This document shows, in pieces, positions 17,746 to 27,799 of a DNA stretch of 64,000 nt. The translations under genes were made by a program, and so were the position numbers. Below the pieces are notes generated by a model. It was not told where the DNA came from and made no database searches. It saw only the letters and a list, made by a program, of their open reading frames with translations. Where the stretch lies: assembly GCA_018001015.1 (NCBI GenBank), contig JAGNIV010000002.1:186001-250000 (forward strand). Direction: 5' to 3'. The stretch is from Phenylobacterium sp. Its GTDB lineage: Bacteria; Pseudomonadota; Alphaproteobacteria; Caulobacterales; Caulobacteraceae. Each line of letters starts with the position of its first letter. Within the stretch, counting starts at the first letter, position 1.

Positions 17746-18246
17746 CTAGAGCGGCTTGGGCGCCAGTCCAGGTGTCGGGGCGGGCGCCGCGGCCTGGGCC
17801 AGCGGGCTCGGCGCGGGCGCCGGTGGGGTGGCCGGCCGCTGGAACTTCAGGCTGCGGCCCTGGAAGAAGGCGCCGGTTTCCATGGCCAGTTGCTCATGGG
17901 TGATATCGCCGTCGACATAGGCCGTGCCGTAGAGGCGGACCTGCTTGGCGGTTACGGCGCCGATGATGCGACCCCGCGCCTCGATGGCCTCGGCATAGAC
18001 GCCGCCTTCGATGTGGCCGGTTTCGCCCACGGTCAGCTTGCCGACCCGGACATCGCCTCGCACCACGCCGTCGATGTGGACTTCACCCTCGCCGGTGACA
18101 TTGCCCTCGATGGTGATGTTCTCGCTGATCAGCGAGGCCGCGCGCGGAGCCTTGCGCTGCGCCGCCGGATCCGCGGCGAGCGGGGCCGGGGCGGCGTCGA
18201 ACTTCACGGGAGGCTTGGCGGGGGTCTTAGCTGTTTTGGAGAACAT
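17746..18246 (-). CDS. bacA: bactofilin
   Basis: Polymer-forming cytoskeletal protein of 166 aa. A Pro/Ala-rich N tail (1-35) and C tail (from about 140) flank the right-handed beta-helix DUF583 core (about 40-138), with repeating hydrophobic/glycine turns such as GEVHIDGVVRGDV and VGETGHIEGGV. Bactofilins recruit cell-wall enzymes to defined membrane sites; in Caulobacter BacA helps organise stalk-pole wall synthesis. The start overlaps the end of the M23 peptidase gene by 20 bases, so the two are translationally linked, as in stalked and budding relatives where the pair works together. Confidence 0.92.
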   Translation of the reverse strand: MFSKTAKTPAKPPVKFDAAPAPLAADPAAQRKAPRAASLISENITIEGNVTGEGEVHIDGVVRGDVRVGKLTVGETGHIEGGVYAEAIEARGRIIGAVTAKQVRLYGTAYVDGDITHEQLAMETGAFFQGRSLKFQRPATPPAPAPSPLAQAAAPAPTPGLAPKPL

Positions 18247-19384
18247 AATCGCCGGCTTTCACGAAACGGTCGGGGTTCTGGGCGCGTCCATTGACCCAGA
18301 CCTCGTAATGAAGATGCGGACCGGTGGAGCGGCCGGTCGAACCCATGGCCCCGATGCGCTGACCCACGGCGACCCGCTGCCCGGCGTTGACGCCGATAGC
18401 TTGCAGGTGCGCGTAGCGCGTCTTGAAACCACCCCCGTGGTCTATCTCAATGGTGTTGCCATATCCCGAACGCACGCCGGTGAAGGACACCACGCCTGGC
18501 GCGGTCGTGTAGATCGGCACGCCGAAGCCACCCACGAAGTCGAGGCCCGAGTGGAAGGCCGGGCGGCGCGTGAAGGGGTCGAACCGCACGCCGAAGCCGC
18601 TGGATTGGCCAGTACGGTTGGTGGGGCGGGCGAAGGGTAGCTTGGCGGCGGCGTCGGCGAGCGCGGCGGCCTCCGACATGTTGGTGGCCGCATGCTGGAT
18701 GCGCACCGCGAAGCCCTCGTCCACGTCCAGGACGGCGGCCAGGGCGCGGGGGTCCTTAGCCTCGATCAGCGGACCGCCCAGCGACCCGCCCTTGGGCGTG
18801 TAGGAGGTCGGGGTCAGGCCGGCGAGGCGGAAGGCGAGGCGCAGGCGGTCCGCCCGGCTCTTGGCGAAGTTGTCGGCGGCGTCGATCAGCCGCTCTTGGC
18901 TGGCGCGAACCAATTCTATGCGCCGCATCGGGTCGGTCCCTGGCGGGACACGGCCAGCGCGCTGAATAGTCGGCGCCAGCGCCTGGGTGAGGCCCGGCGC
19001 GCCCTTTACGTCGGTGAGCAGCATGGCCAGCGCCGCGTGGCGCTTTTCGATGGTCAGGGCGAGGTCGTCGACGGAGCCGTTGGCCGCGTTCAGCTGGGCC
19101 ACGGCGCTGTTGAGGCGCGCCTGGCGGTCGGCGATCCACCGTTCGTACTTGGCCTGGGTCCGCGCGATCTCCTGATCGGTCGCCGACAGGGCCATGGCGT
19201 TCACCATCATAGCCGCGGTGCAGATGCCCATCCACAGCGCGCAGACCGCCAGGATGGAGGCGAAGGTCAGTTGCTTGCCGCTGGTAAGAACAAACGCCCG
19301 CATCTCGCCGCCGGAGCGGACATAGAGATGGCGTTCGGGGAAAAGCTCTTCCAGCGATCGGCGTAGGCGCGCGAAGCGTGTCAT
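18227..19384 (-). CDS. M23 family peptidoglycan endopeptidase, membrane-anchored
   Basis: A 385-aa LytM-type peptidase. A short cytoplasmic N tail (about 1-38) precedes one membrane segment (about 39-65), then a coiled-coil-rich periplasmic region and a C-terminal M23 domain. Zinc ligands are visible: the His and Asp of FHSGLD and the HLH of GPHLHYEVW, with the extra catalytic His in TRYAHL. The ATG at 19384 is chosen; an upstream in-frame ATG at 19486 would add 34 poorly conserved residues. The gene overlaps bactofilin and resembles the LmdC-type peptidase reported to pair with bactofilin in Hyphomonadaceae; that equivalence is inferred. Confidence 0.9.
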   Translation of the reverse strand: MTRFARLRRSLEELFPERHLYVRSGGEMRAFVLTSGKQLTFASILAVCALWMGICTAAMMVNAMALSATDQEIARTQAKYERWIADRQARLNSAVAQLNAANGSVDDLALTIEKRHAALAMLLTDVKGAPGLTQALAPTIQRAGRVPPGTDPMRRIELVRASQERLIDAADNFAKSRADRLRLAFRLAGLTPTSYTPKGGSLGGPLIEAKDPRALAAVLDVDEGFAVRIQHAATNMSEAAALADAAAKLPFARPTNRTGQSSGFGVRFDPFTRRPAFHSGLDFVGGFGVPIYTTAPGVVSFTGVRSGYGNTIEIDHGGGFKTRYAHLQAIGVNAGQRVAVGQRIGAMGSTGRSTGPHLHYEVWVNGRAQNPDRFVKAGDYVLQNS

Positions 19385-19494
19385 ACTCACCGCGTCGGTA
19401 AGGGAACCAATGTAGCGGCGATATGCGTTGAGATTTTGAGAACGCGCAAGGGGCTTCGCGCCACGGGGGAGCGCGAGCCGTATCAACCCAATTC

Positions 19495-19511
19495 TTAACC
19501 TGACTGGTTAA
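19495..19511 (-). promoter_or_regulatory. TTAACC/GGTTAA dyad upstream of the M23-bactofilin pair
   Basis: A perfect 6-bp dyad (TTAACC, five-base spacer, GGTTAA) lies about 110 bases before the M23 peptidase start. Read on the minus strand it begins TTAACCAG, seven of eight bases of the CtrA half-site TTAACCAT. The TTAA-to-TTAA spacing is nine, not the seven of the full CtrA box. It could equally be a small hairpin. The rest of the 296-base gap (19385-19680) shows no gene. Confidence 0.3.
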
Positions 19512-19680
19512 CGAGCCATGAACGGCCGCGCCAGCTTCGCAATCAAATCCAGGCGGCGGCCAGACTCATATCCGGCGGCCCGCGACAATTGTACAACAGC
19601 TTCGGCGCGCGGAGGTTCCGGGTCCTTCCGGTCACCGACCGCGATGCGACCAGCCGCTGCGGGCGCGGGAAAGCTTGGCC

Positions 19681-20145
19681 TTAAAGGCTTTGCGCGGCTT
19701 TCAGGACCTCTGCGGCATGGTTGGCCACCTTCACCTTGCGCCACACCCTGGCGAGCCTGCCGTCCTTGCCGATCAGGAAGGTCGACCGCTCGATTCCCAT
19801 ATACGTCCGGCCGTACATGTTCTTTTCGACCCAGGACCCGTAGCGCGCGATGACCTCGCCCTCGGGGTCGGACCCTAGCGGGACGGTCAGCGCATATTTT
19901 TTCGTAAACTTCGCGTGACTGGCCACGCTATCCTTCGAGACGCCGATTACCGTCACGTCGGCCTTGGCGAACTCCGGCGCGAGAGCGGAAAACTCCTGGG
20001 CCTCCTTGGTGCAGCCGGTCGTGTCGTCCTTCGGGTAGAAATAGAGGACGACCCCCTTGCCCTTGAAGTCGGCCAGCCGAACGGGCCCCGCCGCGCCGGC
20101 CAGTTCGAAGTCAGGAGCGATGGAGCCTTCGGTTACGTCGGTCAT
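19681..20145 (-). CDS. bcp: peroxiredoxin, BCP/PrxQ type, 1-Cys form
   Basis: Thiol peroxidase of 154 aa that reduces hydroperoxides. The peroxidatic Cys45 sits in KDDTTGCTKEA after the family signature YFYPKD; the usual Pro before Gly is Thr here. The resolving Cys expected five residues later is Gln50, and I see no other cysteine in the translation, so it should work as a 1-Cys enzyme needing an outside thiol. The start is ATG 20145 (MTDVTEG); the frame opens upstream to 20187 with a low-complexity extension. It follows tyrS on the same strand. Confidence 0.92.
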   Translation of the reverse strand: MTDVTEGSIAPDFELAGAAGPVRLADFKGKGVVLYFYPKDDTTGCTKEAQEFSALAPEFAKADVTVIGVSKDSVASHAKFTKKYALTVPLGSDPEGEVIARYGSWVEKNMYGRTYMGIERSTFLIGKDGRLARVWRKVKVANHAAEVLKAAQSL

Positions 20146-20195
20146 GATCAGTTCCTGCAAGGGGGCGATGGCCGCAGCCATCGCCATTGATGTGG

Positions 20196-21458
20196 TCAGA
20201 CCGGCTTGATCAGCACGATCTTCTTCTTCCCGGCGCCCAGCTTGATGACGCCCTCCACCAGGTCCGCGTCGGTGAGCGTGCGGTCGCCGTCGGTCTCAGC
20301 CTTGTCGTTGACCCTCAGGCCGCCGCCCTTGGCGAGGCGCCGAGCCTCGCCGCGGGAGGTCGCCAGGCCCGCGTCGGTGGCCAGCGCCGCCAACACGATC
20401 CCGACCTCAAGGTCGCTCATGGCGATCTCGAAGGTGGGAAGGTCGGCGGACAACGCGCCCTCCTCGAACGCCTTGCGCGCGGCCTCGCCGGCGGCATGCG
20501 CCGCTTCCGCCCCGTGCAGCATGGTGGTGGCGATATTGGCCAGCACCTTCTTGGCCTCATTGATGTCGGCGCCTTGCATGGCCTCGTAGCGGGCGACCTC
20601 GTCTAGAGGCATGTCGGTGAACAGGCGCAGGAAGCGGCCGACGTCGGCGTCCTCGGTGTTGCGCCAGAACTGCCAGTAGTCGTAGGGGCTGCGCATGTCG
20701 GCGTTCAGCCATACGGCCCCGCCCACGGTTTTGCCCATCTTCTGGCCCGAGGCGGTTGAGAGGAGGGGGGTGGTCAGGCCGAAGGACGGCTTCTGATCGA
20801 CGCGGCGGATCAACTCCACGCCGTTGAGGATATTACCCCACTGGTCCGACCCGCCCATCTGCAGGGTGCAGCCGAACTTGCGCTCCAACTCCAGGAAGTC
20901 GGTGGCCTGCATCAGCATGTAGTTGAACTCGAGGAAGGTCATCGGCTGCTCGCGTTCCAGCCGCAACTTGACGCTCTCGAAGCTGAGCATGCGGTTGATC
21001 GTGAAGTGGACGCCGAATTCCCGCAGGAACTGAACGTAGCCAAGCTTGTCCAGCCAGTCGGCGTTATCGACCATCACAGCGTCGGTGGGGCCGTCTCCGA
21101 AGGTCAGGAACTTCGCGAACACCGTCTTGATGTTGTCGATGTTCGACTGGATCTGGGCCTCGGTCAGCAGCGGGCGCGACTGGTCCTTATCGGTGGGATC
21201 GCCGACCTTGGTGGTGCCCCCGCCCATCAGCACGATGGGCTTATGCCCCGCCTGCTGCAGCCGGCGCAGCATCATGATCTGTATCAGGCTGCCGACGTGA
21301 AGGCTGGCGGCCGTGGCGTCGAAGCCGATGTAGCCGGTGACGATCCCTTTCGACGCCGCCTCGTCCAGTTCCACCGGATGGGTGATCTGATGAATGTAGC
21401 CGCGGGCCTGCATGGTGCGCAGCAGGTCGGACTTGAAGGCGGGCTGGTCGGCGGACAT
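20196..21458 (-). CDS. tyrS: tyrosyl-tRNA synthetase
   Basis: Charges tRNA-Tyr with tyrosine in the cytosol. The 420-aa form begins [11 protein letters not shown]; class I signatures are the HIGH-like LHVGS after GYIGFDATA and the KMSKS-like KMGKT in [20 protein letters not shown] is the tyrosine-binding block. The C-terminal S4-like RNA-binding domain spans about the last 65 residues ([12 protein letters not shown]). An in-frame ATG at 21524 preceded by AGGAG would add 22 residues and cannot be excluded. About 50 bases separate its stop from the peroxiredoxin start. Confidence 0.95.
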   Translation of the reverse strand: MSADQPAFKSDLLRTMQARGYIHQITHPVELDEAASKGIVTGYIGFDATAASLHVGSLIQIMMLRRLQQAGHKPIVLMGGGTTKVGDPTDKDQSRPLLTEAQIQSNIDNIKTVFAKFLTFGDGPTDAVMVDNADWLDKLGYVQFLREFGVHFTINRMLSFESVKLRLEREQPMTFLEFNYMLMQATDFLELERKFGCTLQMGGSDQWGNILNGVELIRRVDQKPSFGLTTPLLSTASGQKMGKTVGGAVWLNADMRSPYDYWQFWRNTEDADVGRFLRLFTDMPLDEVARYEAMQGADINEAKKVLANIATTMLHGAEAAHAAGEAARKAFEEGALSADLPTFEIAMSDLEVGIVLAALATDAGLATSRGEARRLAKGGGLRVNDKAETDGDRTLTDADLVEGVIKLGAGKKKIVLIKPV

Positions 21459-21756
21459 GGGCAGGGGCTCTTCTAGGGACGCGTGCGGCTCTACCACGCG
21501 GCGATCCAGGATTTCGAGGGTCATCTGAGAGGTCTCCTAGGCATAGGGCCGGAGACCGTCGTTTCTGTGGGAGGGCGCCGACCGGGTTACGGGTGGCGCG
21601 AGATCGGGTCCGCACCTGCTCTAGGGCAGGCGGTAATAACGTCCAGCGAGGGCGGCGCGGGTGATCATGGGCGTTAGGTAGCGGTTCGGCGGTCACACGG
21701 TCAAGTCGGCGCGAATTGCCCTACCGTGCGCCGCACGGGCGCCGTTAGCATGCTGC

Positions 21757-22311
21757 ATGCATCTGATCTTGCAGCGACATGGAGACTCGCAGGGGACCGC
21801 GGCGAAGAGCGTCGAGGTCGAACTCGCCTGGACCTCGCCCGGAAAGCTGGCTCTGACCTATGTCGTCATCGGCGACATCGCGGCGCTGAAACTGCCGGCC
21901 CCGGCGCCTGCCGCCCACACTGACGAACTTTGGCGTCACACCTGCCTGGAAGCCTTCGTCGGCGATGCGGTCGGGCCTGGCTACTACGAGTTCAACCTCG
22001 CGCCCTCCAGTCAGTGGGCGGCCTATGGGTTCAGCGGCTATCGCCAGGGGATGACCCCCGTCGATTCGTTCGACGATCCCGGCGTCTCCGTTGAGACCAG
22101 GGCTGACCGCCTCGTCCAGCGCGCCACCCTCAGCCTTGGCGACCTGCCGGGCCTGCGTCCAGACGCCGACTGGCGCCTTGCCCTGACGGCGGTGATCGAG
22201 CAGAGGGACAGTCTCAAATCCTACTGGGCCCTGGCGCACCCGGCCGGGCAGCCGGACTTCCATCACGCCGACGGTTTCTCCCAGATCCTCACGCCAGCAG
22301 AGCGCGCATGA
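21757..22311 (+). CDS. DOMON-like domain-containing protein
   Basis: A 184-aa protein of the DOMON-like type, a beta-sandwich fold often linked to sugar or haem binding. Recognisable segments are HTDELWRHTCLEAFVG, YYEFNLAPSSQWAAY and SYWALAHPAGQPDFHH near the end. No signal peptide is evident, so it is probably cytosolic. Its stop overlaps the start of the NamZ-like gene (ATGA at 22308-22311), which implies a functional link with sugar or cell-wall recycling. The exact role is unknown. Confidence 0.8.
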   Translation: MHLILQRHGDSQGTAAKSVEVELAWTSPGKLALTYVVIGDIAALKLPAPAPAAHTDELWRHTCLEAFVGDAVGPGYYEFNLAPSSQWAAYGFSGYRQGMTPVDSFDDPGVSVETRADRLVQRATLSLGDLPGLRPDADWRLALTAVIEQRDSLKSYWALAHPAGQPDFHHADGFSQILTPAERA

Positions 22312-23510
22312 AATTTGGCCTCGATCGACTCCTCGCCGACCCGGAACTGCGGGCGCCCCTGAAGGGCCGCCGCGTTGGGCTCGTGGCCCATCCGGCCTCG
22401 GTGACTCACGACCTGGTCCACGCCCTCGACGCCTTGGCCGCCTGCGAGGAGATCCAGCTGTCCTCGGCCTTCGGGCCGCAGCACGGCCTGCGCGGCGACA
22501 AGCAGGACAACATGGTGGAAAGCCCGGACTTCGATGACCCGGTGCTCGGCATCCCGGTCTTCAGTCTCTATGGCGAGGTGCGCCGCCCCACGGGCCAGAT
22601 GATGAGCACGCTCGACGTGGTGCTGATCGACATGCAGGACCTTGGTTGCCGCATCTACACCTTCGTCACCACCCTGCGGTACATGCTTGAGGCCGCCGCC
22701 GCCCACGGCAAGGAGGTCTGGGTGCTGGACCGCCCCAACCCCGCCGGCCGCCCCGTGGAAGGCCTGACTTTGCGGGACGGCTGGGAGAGCTTCGTCGGCG
22801 CGGGGGCCATGCCGATGCGCCACGGCCTGTCCCTGGGCGAGCTGGGTCACTGGTTCATCAAGACCTTCGATCTCGACGTGAAGTACAGGGTGATCGAGAT
22901 GGAGGGCTGGGCGCCCGAGACGGCGCCCGGTCACGGCTGGCCGCTCGCCGAGCGCGTCTGGGTCAATCCCAGCCCTAACGCCCCCAATCTCTGGATGGCG
23001 CGGGCCTATGCCGGCACGGTGATGCTGGAGGGCGCGACCCTGTCGGAGGGGCGTGGCACAACCCGGCCCCTGGAGTTGTTCGGCGCGCCGGACATCGATG
23101 CCCGGGCTGTGCTGGAGGAAATGCGGAGCTTCGCGCCCCAGTGGCTGGAGGGCTGCATCCTACGCGAGTGCTGGTTCGAGCCGACCTTCCACAAGCACGT
23201 GGGCAAGCTCTGCAACGGGGTCCAGATCCACACCGAGGGGCCTGCCTACGACCATAAGGCCTTCAAGCCCTGGCGGGTGCAGGCCCTGGCCTTCAAGGCC
23301 ATCCGCCGGCTTTACCCGGACTATCCGCTGTGGCGGGACTTCCCGTACGAGTACGAGCTCGGCAAGCTGGCCATCGACGTGATCAATGGCGGGCCGCTGC
23401 TGCGGGAGTGGGTGGACAACCCGGCGTCCACGGCGGCTGACCTCGACGCAATCACCATTCCCGACGAACAGGCCTGGCTGACCGAGCGCCGGCCGCACCT
23501 GCTCTACTAG
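22308..23510 (+). CDS. DUF1343 family, NamZ-like exo-beta-N-acetylmuramidase
   Basis: A 400-aa DUF1343 protein. A member of this family (NamZ, GH171) was shown to remove terminal MurNAc from peptidoglycan fragments, so a role in wall recycling is likely. Visible conserved stretches: GRRVGLVAHPASV near residue 22, FGPQHGLRG, SLYGEVRRPT, IDMQDLGCRIYTF, LDRPNPAGR and EGRGTTRPLE. No signal peptide is apparent, whereas the studied NamZ is secreted, so the substrate may be cytosolic muropeptide fragments. It is translationally coupled to the DOMON-like gene. Confidence 0.85.
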   Translation: MKFGLDRLLADPELRAPLKGRRVGLVAHPASVTHDLVHALDALAACEEIQLSSAFGPQHGLRGDKQDNMVESPDFDDPVLGIPVFSLYGEVRRPTGQMMSTLDVVLIDMQDLGCRIYTFVTTLRYMLEAAAAHGKEVWVLDRPNPAGRPVEGLTLRDGWESFVGAGAMPMRHGLSLGELGHWFIKTFDLDVKYRVIEMEGWAPETAPGHGWPLAERVWVNPSPNAPNLWMARAYAGTVMLEGATLSEGRGTTRPLELFGAPDIDARAVLEEMRSFAPQWLEGCILRECWFEPTFHKHVGKLCNGVQIHTEGPAYDHKAFKPWRVQALAFKAIRRLYPDYPLWRDFPYEYELGKLAIDVINGGPLLREWVDNPASTAADLDAITIPDEQAWLTERRPHLLY

Positions 23511-23523
23511 GAACCGGGACGGT

Positions 23524-24174
23524 CTAGATCGGGTCGGCTTCGATGCGCTTGTCGAGATAGCTCCCGACGCGCTGCTCGACGTCAGGCAGGTTCTCGGCCC
23601 AGAAATGGGTCGCACCCTCGATCACCTCGTGGTCGATGACGATGCCCTTCTGGGTGCGCAGCTTGGAGACCACGCGCTCGACTTCCACCGGCGGCACCAC
23701 CGTGTCCGCGCCGCCGTGCAGGATCAGGCCCGAGGCCGGGCAGGGGGCCAGGAAGCTGAAATCGTACATGTTGGTGGGCGGCGAGACGGAGATGAAGCCG
23801 TCCGTCTCCGGGCGGCGCATCAGCAGCTGCATTCCGACCCAGGCCCCGAAGGAATAGCCGGCGACCCAGCACTGAGAGGCGGCCGGGTTGGTAGTCTGCA
23901 GCCAGTCCAGGGCCGTGGCCGCGTCGGCCAGTTCGCCGATGCCGCTATCGAACTCGCCCTGGCTGCGGCCCACGCCGCGGAAGTTGAAGCGCAGGGTCGA
24001 GAAGCCGCGCTTCATGAACAGGTGGAAGAGCTGAACCGCCACCGGGTGGTTCATCTGCCCACCGGCGCGCGGGTGCGGGTGCAGGATCAGCGCGATCGGC
24101 GCCGTTTCACTCTTGCCCGCCGAGTACCGGCCTTCGATGCGGCCGGCCGCGCCGGTCAGAACCACTTCAGGCAT
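23524..24174 (-). CDS. alpha/beta hydrolase
   Basis: A 216-aa serine hydrolase of the small dienelactone/YitV-like alpha/beta type. The oxyanion region HPHPRAGGQMNH follows the first strands, FNFRGVGRSQG is the family loop, and the nucleophile Ser108 lies in GYSFGAW. The acid is probably the Asp in HGGADTVVPP and the base His is in EGATHFW. The substrate is unknown. It is convergent with the NamZ-like gene (13-base gap) and divergent from iscR. Confidence 0.85.
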   Translation of the reverse strand: MPEVVLTGAAGRIEGRYSAGKSETAPIALILHPHPRAGGQMNHPVAVQLFHLFMKRGFSTLRFNFRGVGRSQGEFDSGIGELADAATALDWLQTTNPAASQCWVAGYSFGAWVGMQLLMRRPETDGFISVSPPTNMYDFSFLAPCPASGLILHGGADTVVPPVEVERVVSKLRTQKGIVIDHEVIEGATHFWAENLPDVEQRVGSYLDKRIEADPI

Positions 24175-24329
24175 GCCATCCTCACGTCGAATAGTTGACT
24201 CATGTGCTGGGTCTTCCTAGATCACGCCCAACAGGCGAGCATCTGGGATATGGCCCCGCGCAAGGCGGCGGCTTTAGCACAGGGGCCTCGTCAAACGCTC
24301 GAAAATTCGCAACCGGATTTCGCCCGCCC

Positions 24330-24776
24330 ATGCGCCTCAGCACCAAAGGCCGCTACGCCGTGATGGCCATGGCCGATCTCGCGCGCCGCCAGGAGGGCGG
24401 CGAGGAGGGCGAACGCGCCGTGTCCCTGGCCGAGATCGCTGCGCGCCAACAGATCTCGCTCTCCTATCTGGAGCAGCTCTTCGCCCGCCTGCGCCGCCGT
24501 GGCCTGGTGAAGAGCCTGCGCGGCCCCGGCGGCGGTTACCTGCTGGCCCGCACCGCCGACACCACCAACATCGCCGATATCGTCATGGCCGTGGACGAGC
24601 CCCTGCGCGCCACCCGCTGCTCCACCAAGCGCAAGGGCTGCATGCTGAAGGGCGAGCGCTGCCTGACCCACGACCTGTGGGAGGAGATGGGCCGCCAGAT
24701 CGAGGGTTATCTCGCCTCGGTCACCTTGGCCGACGTCGTCACCGGCCGCCTGGGCGCGGCGCGGGAGGCGGCATGA
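24330..24776 (+). CDS. iscR: Rrf2 family Fe-S regulator IscR
   Basis: Iron-sulfur sensing transcription factor of 148 aa. The winged-helix domain begins MRLSTKGRYAVMAM and includes SLAEIAARQQIS and GPGGGYLLAR. Three cysteines at 97, 104 and 111 are placed to bind a cluster (C-x6-C-x6-C, one residue wider per gap than E. coli IscR). It is first in the suf operon, with the cysteine desulfurase start overlapping its stop by ATGA, so it very likely represses or tunes the genes that follow. The ATG at 24330 matches the family N terminus. Confidence 0.93.
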   Translation: MRLSTKGRYAVMAMADLARRQEGGEEGERAVSLAEIAARQQISLSYLEQLFARLRRRGLVKSLRGPGGGYLLARTADTTNIADIVMAVDEPLRATRCSTKRKGCMLKGERCLTHDLWEEMGRQIEGYLASVTLADVVTGRLGAAREAA

Positions 24777-25915
24777 GCGGCGTCTATCTCGATTACAACG
24801 CCACCGCTCCAGTTCGCCCTGAAGCGATCGCGGCCATGACGCGGGCGCTGGAAACGGGTGGCAACCCGTCCTCGGTCCACGCCGCCGGCCGCGCCGCCCG
24901 CGCCCTGGTGGAGCAGGCCCGTGAGGATGTCGCCGCCTTGATCGGCGGCCCGGCCTCCACGGTGGTCTTCACCGGCGGCGGCACCGAAGCCAATGCGCTG
25001 GCCATCGAAAGCGCCGTGGCCACCGGATCCAGGCGCCTGATCGTCAGCGCCATCGAGCATGACAGCGTGCTGGAGACCGCCAAGGCCAGCGGCATGGCCG
25101 TCGAGGTCCTGCCGGTCACCGCGCAGGGCGTCGCCGACCTGGCCTGGCTCAAGGCGCGCCTCGACGCCTGGGACGTCGCAGACGGCAAGCCCTTCGTCGC
25201 CCTGATGCTGGCCAACAACGAGACCGGGGTCATCCAGCCTGTAGCTGAGGTGGCGGTCTTGGTGCGCCAGGCCGAGGGCTGGTTGCACGTCGACGCCATC
25301 CAGGCGGCCGGTAAGATCGCCATCGACAGCCGCGCGCTCGGCGCTGACACGCTGGTCGTTTCCGCCCACAAGCTGGGTGGTCCGCAAGGCGTCGGCGCCC
25401 TGACCTTTGGCCCCCGCGCCACCCTGGTGCGCCGTCAGCACGGTGGCGGCCAGGAGCGGGGGCGCCGCGCCGGCACTGAGAACGTCGCGGGTATCGCCGG
25501 CTTCGGGGCCTCGGCCCGCGCCGCCCTGCGCGACCTTGACGCCTTTCAGCAGCAATCGGCCTGGCGCGACCTGGCCGCCGCCTGCCTGGCCGCCGAGGGC
25601 GCGGTGGTGATCGGCGAGGAGGTCCCGCGGCTGGCCAACACCCTCTGCGTCGCCGCCCCCGGCCAGGGCGCGGAACTGCAGGTCATGGGTCTCGACTTGA
25701 TGGGTGTCATGGTCAGCGCCGGCTCGGCCTGTTCCTCTGGCAAGGTCAAAGCCAGCCACGTGCTGACCGCCATGGGCCTGACCGACCTGGCCGCCTGCGC
25801 CATCCGGGTCAGTGGCGGTTGGGCCACCAACGAGACCGACTGGGCCGCATTCGTCGCGGCCTGGAGCGATGTTCATTCCCGACACGCGGCCCGTCGCCGC
25901 GCGCCGGCGGCTTAG
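24773..25915 (+). CDS. cysteine desulfurase, NifS/IscS class
   Basis: PLP enzyme that takes sulfur from cysteine for Fe-S cluster assembly, 380 aa. It starts [10 protein letters not shown], has NNETG, the PLP-lysine motif [10 protein letters not shown] and the mobile-loop Cys in SAGSACSSG, which is the class I signature. This makes it distinct from the class II SufS at the other end of the same operon. It joins iscR by ATGA and sufB follows after 10 bases. A tail [13 protein letters not shown] extends past the usual end. Confidence 0.93.
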   Translation: MSGVYLDYNATAPVRPEAIAAMTRALETGGNPSSVHAAGRAARALVEQAREDVAALIGGPASTVVFTGGGTEANALAIESAVATGSRRLIVSAIEHDSVLETAKASGMAVEVLPVTAQGVADLAWLKARLDAWDVADGKPFVALMLANNETGVIQPVAEVAVLVRQAEGWLHVDAIQAAGKIAIDSRALGADTLVVSAHKLGGPQGVGALTFGPRATLVRRQHGGGQERGRRAGTENVAGIAGFGASARAALRDLDAFQQQSAWRDLAAACLAAEGAVVIGEEVPRLANTLCVAAPGQGAELQVMGLDLMGVMVSAGSACSSGKVKASHVLTAMGLTDLAACAIRVSGGWATNETDWAAFVAAWSDVHSRHAARRRAPAA

Positions 25916-25925
25916 GAGTTCCCAC

Positions 25926-27391
<1,466 letters not shown>

Positions 27392-27395
<4 letters not shown>

Positions 27396-27799
27396 CCCTT
27401 CTCACTTCGCAACGGATCGCCGCCATGTCCTTCAGGCAAGCCTTTGACGCCGAGCGTCTGAAACGCGAGACCGAGCGTCGCGCTCGCGAGGACGCCGAGC
27501 GCGCCCGCCAGGAGGCCGACGAGGCCCGCTCCATCGAACTCTATGAAATCCTGGCCGCCGACCCCGGCTTCCTGGCCGAGAAGAAGCTGGTCCTGGAGCG
27601 CTCTCGCTACACGGTGGGCCTCGAACACGCCGACTTCCGCCTGCGCGCCTATTTCGAGGACGCCCAGATCAACGTCACCGCCGCCGACAAGCGCTCGGCC
27701 ACCACCATCACCGCTGCCCCCACCAAGCAGCAGTCCGTGGAAAGCGTCGAACAGGCCCTGGACGTGCTGGCCCAGTACCTCGCCGACGAGACCGCCTGA
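27392..27799 (+). CDS. conserved hypothetical protein within the suf operon
   Basis: A 135-aa protein of unknown function placed between sufB and sufC with overlapping starts and stops (ATGA with sufB, one base with sufC). The N third is a highly charged helix rich in Arg/Glu (about residues 17-48), likely a coiled coil. The rest is a compact mixed region ([30 protein letters not shown]) ending with a helix. No cysteine and no recognised motif are present, so it is not itself an obvious cluster ligand. An internal ATG at 27425 is an alternative start. Confidence 0.8.

Noticed and set aside
21459-21756. T-box or other tRNA-sensing leader upstream of tyrS
   Set aside because: No T-box core sequence or terminator was found, and T-boxes are essentially absent from alphaproteobacteria. 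Only GC-rich sequence and a possible alternative start at 21524 are seen.
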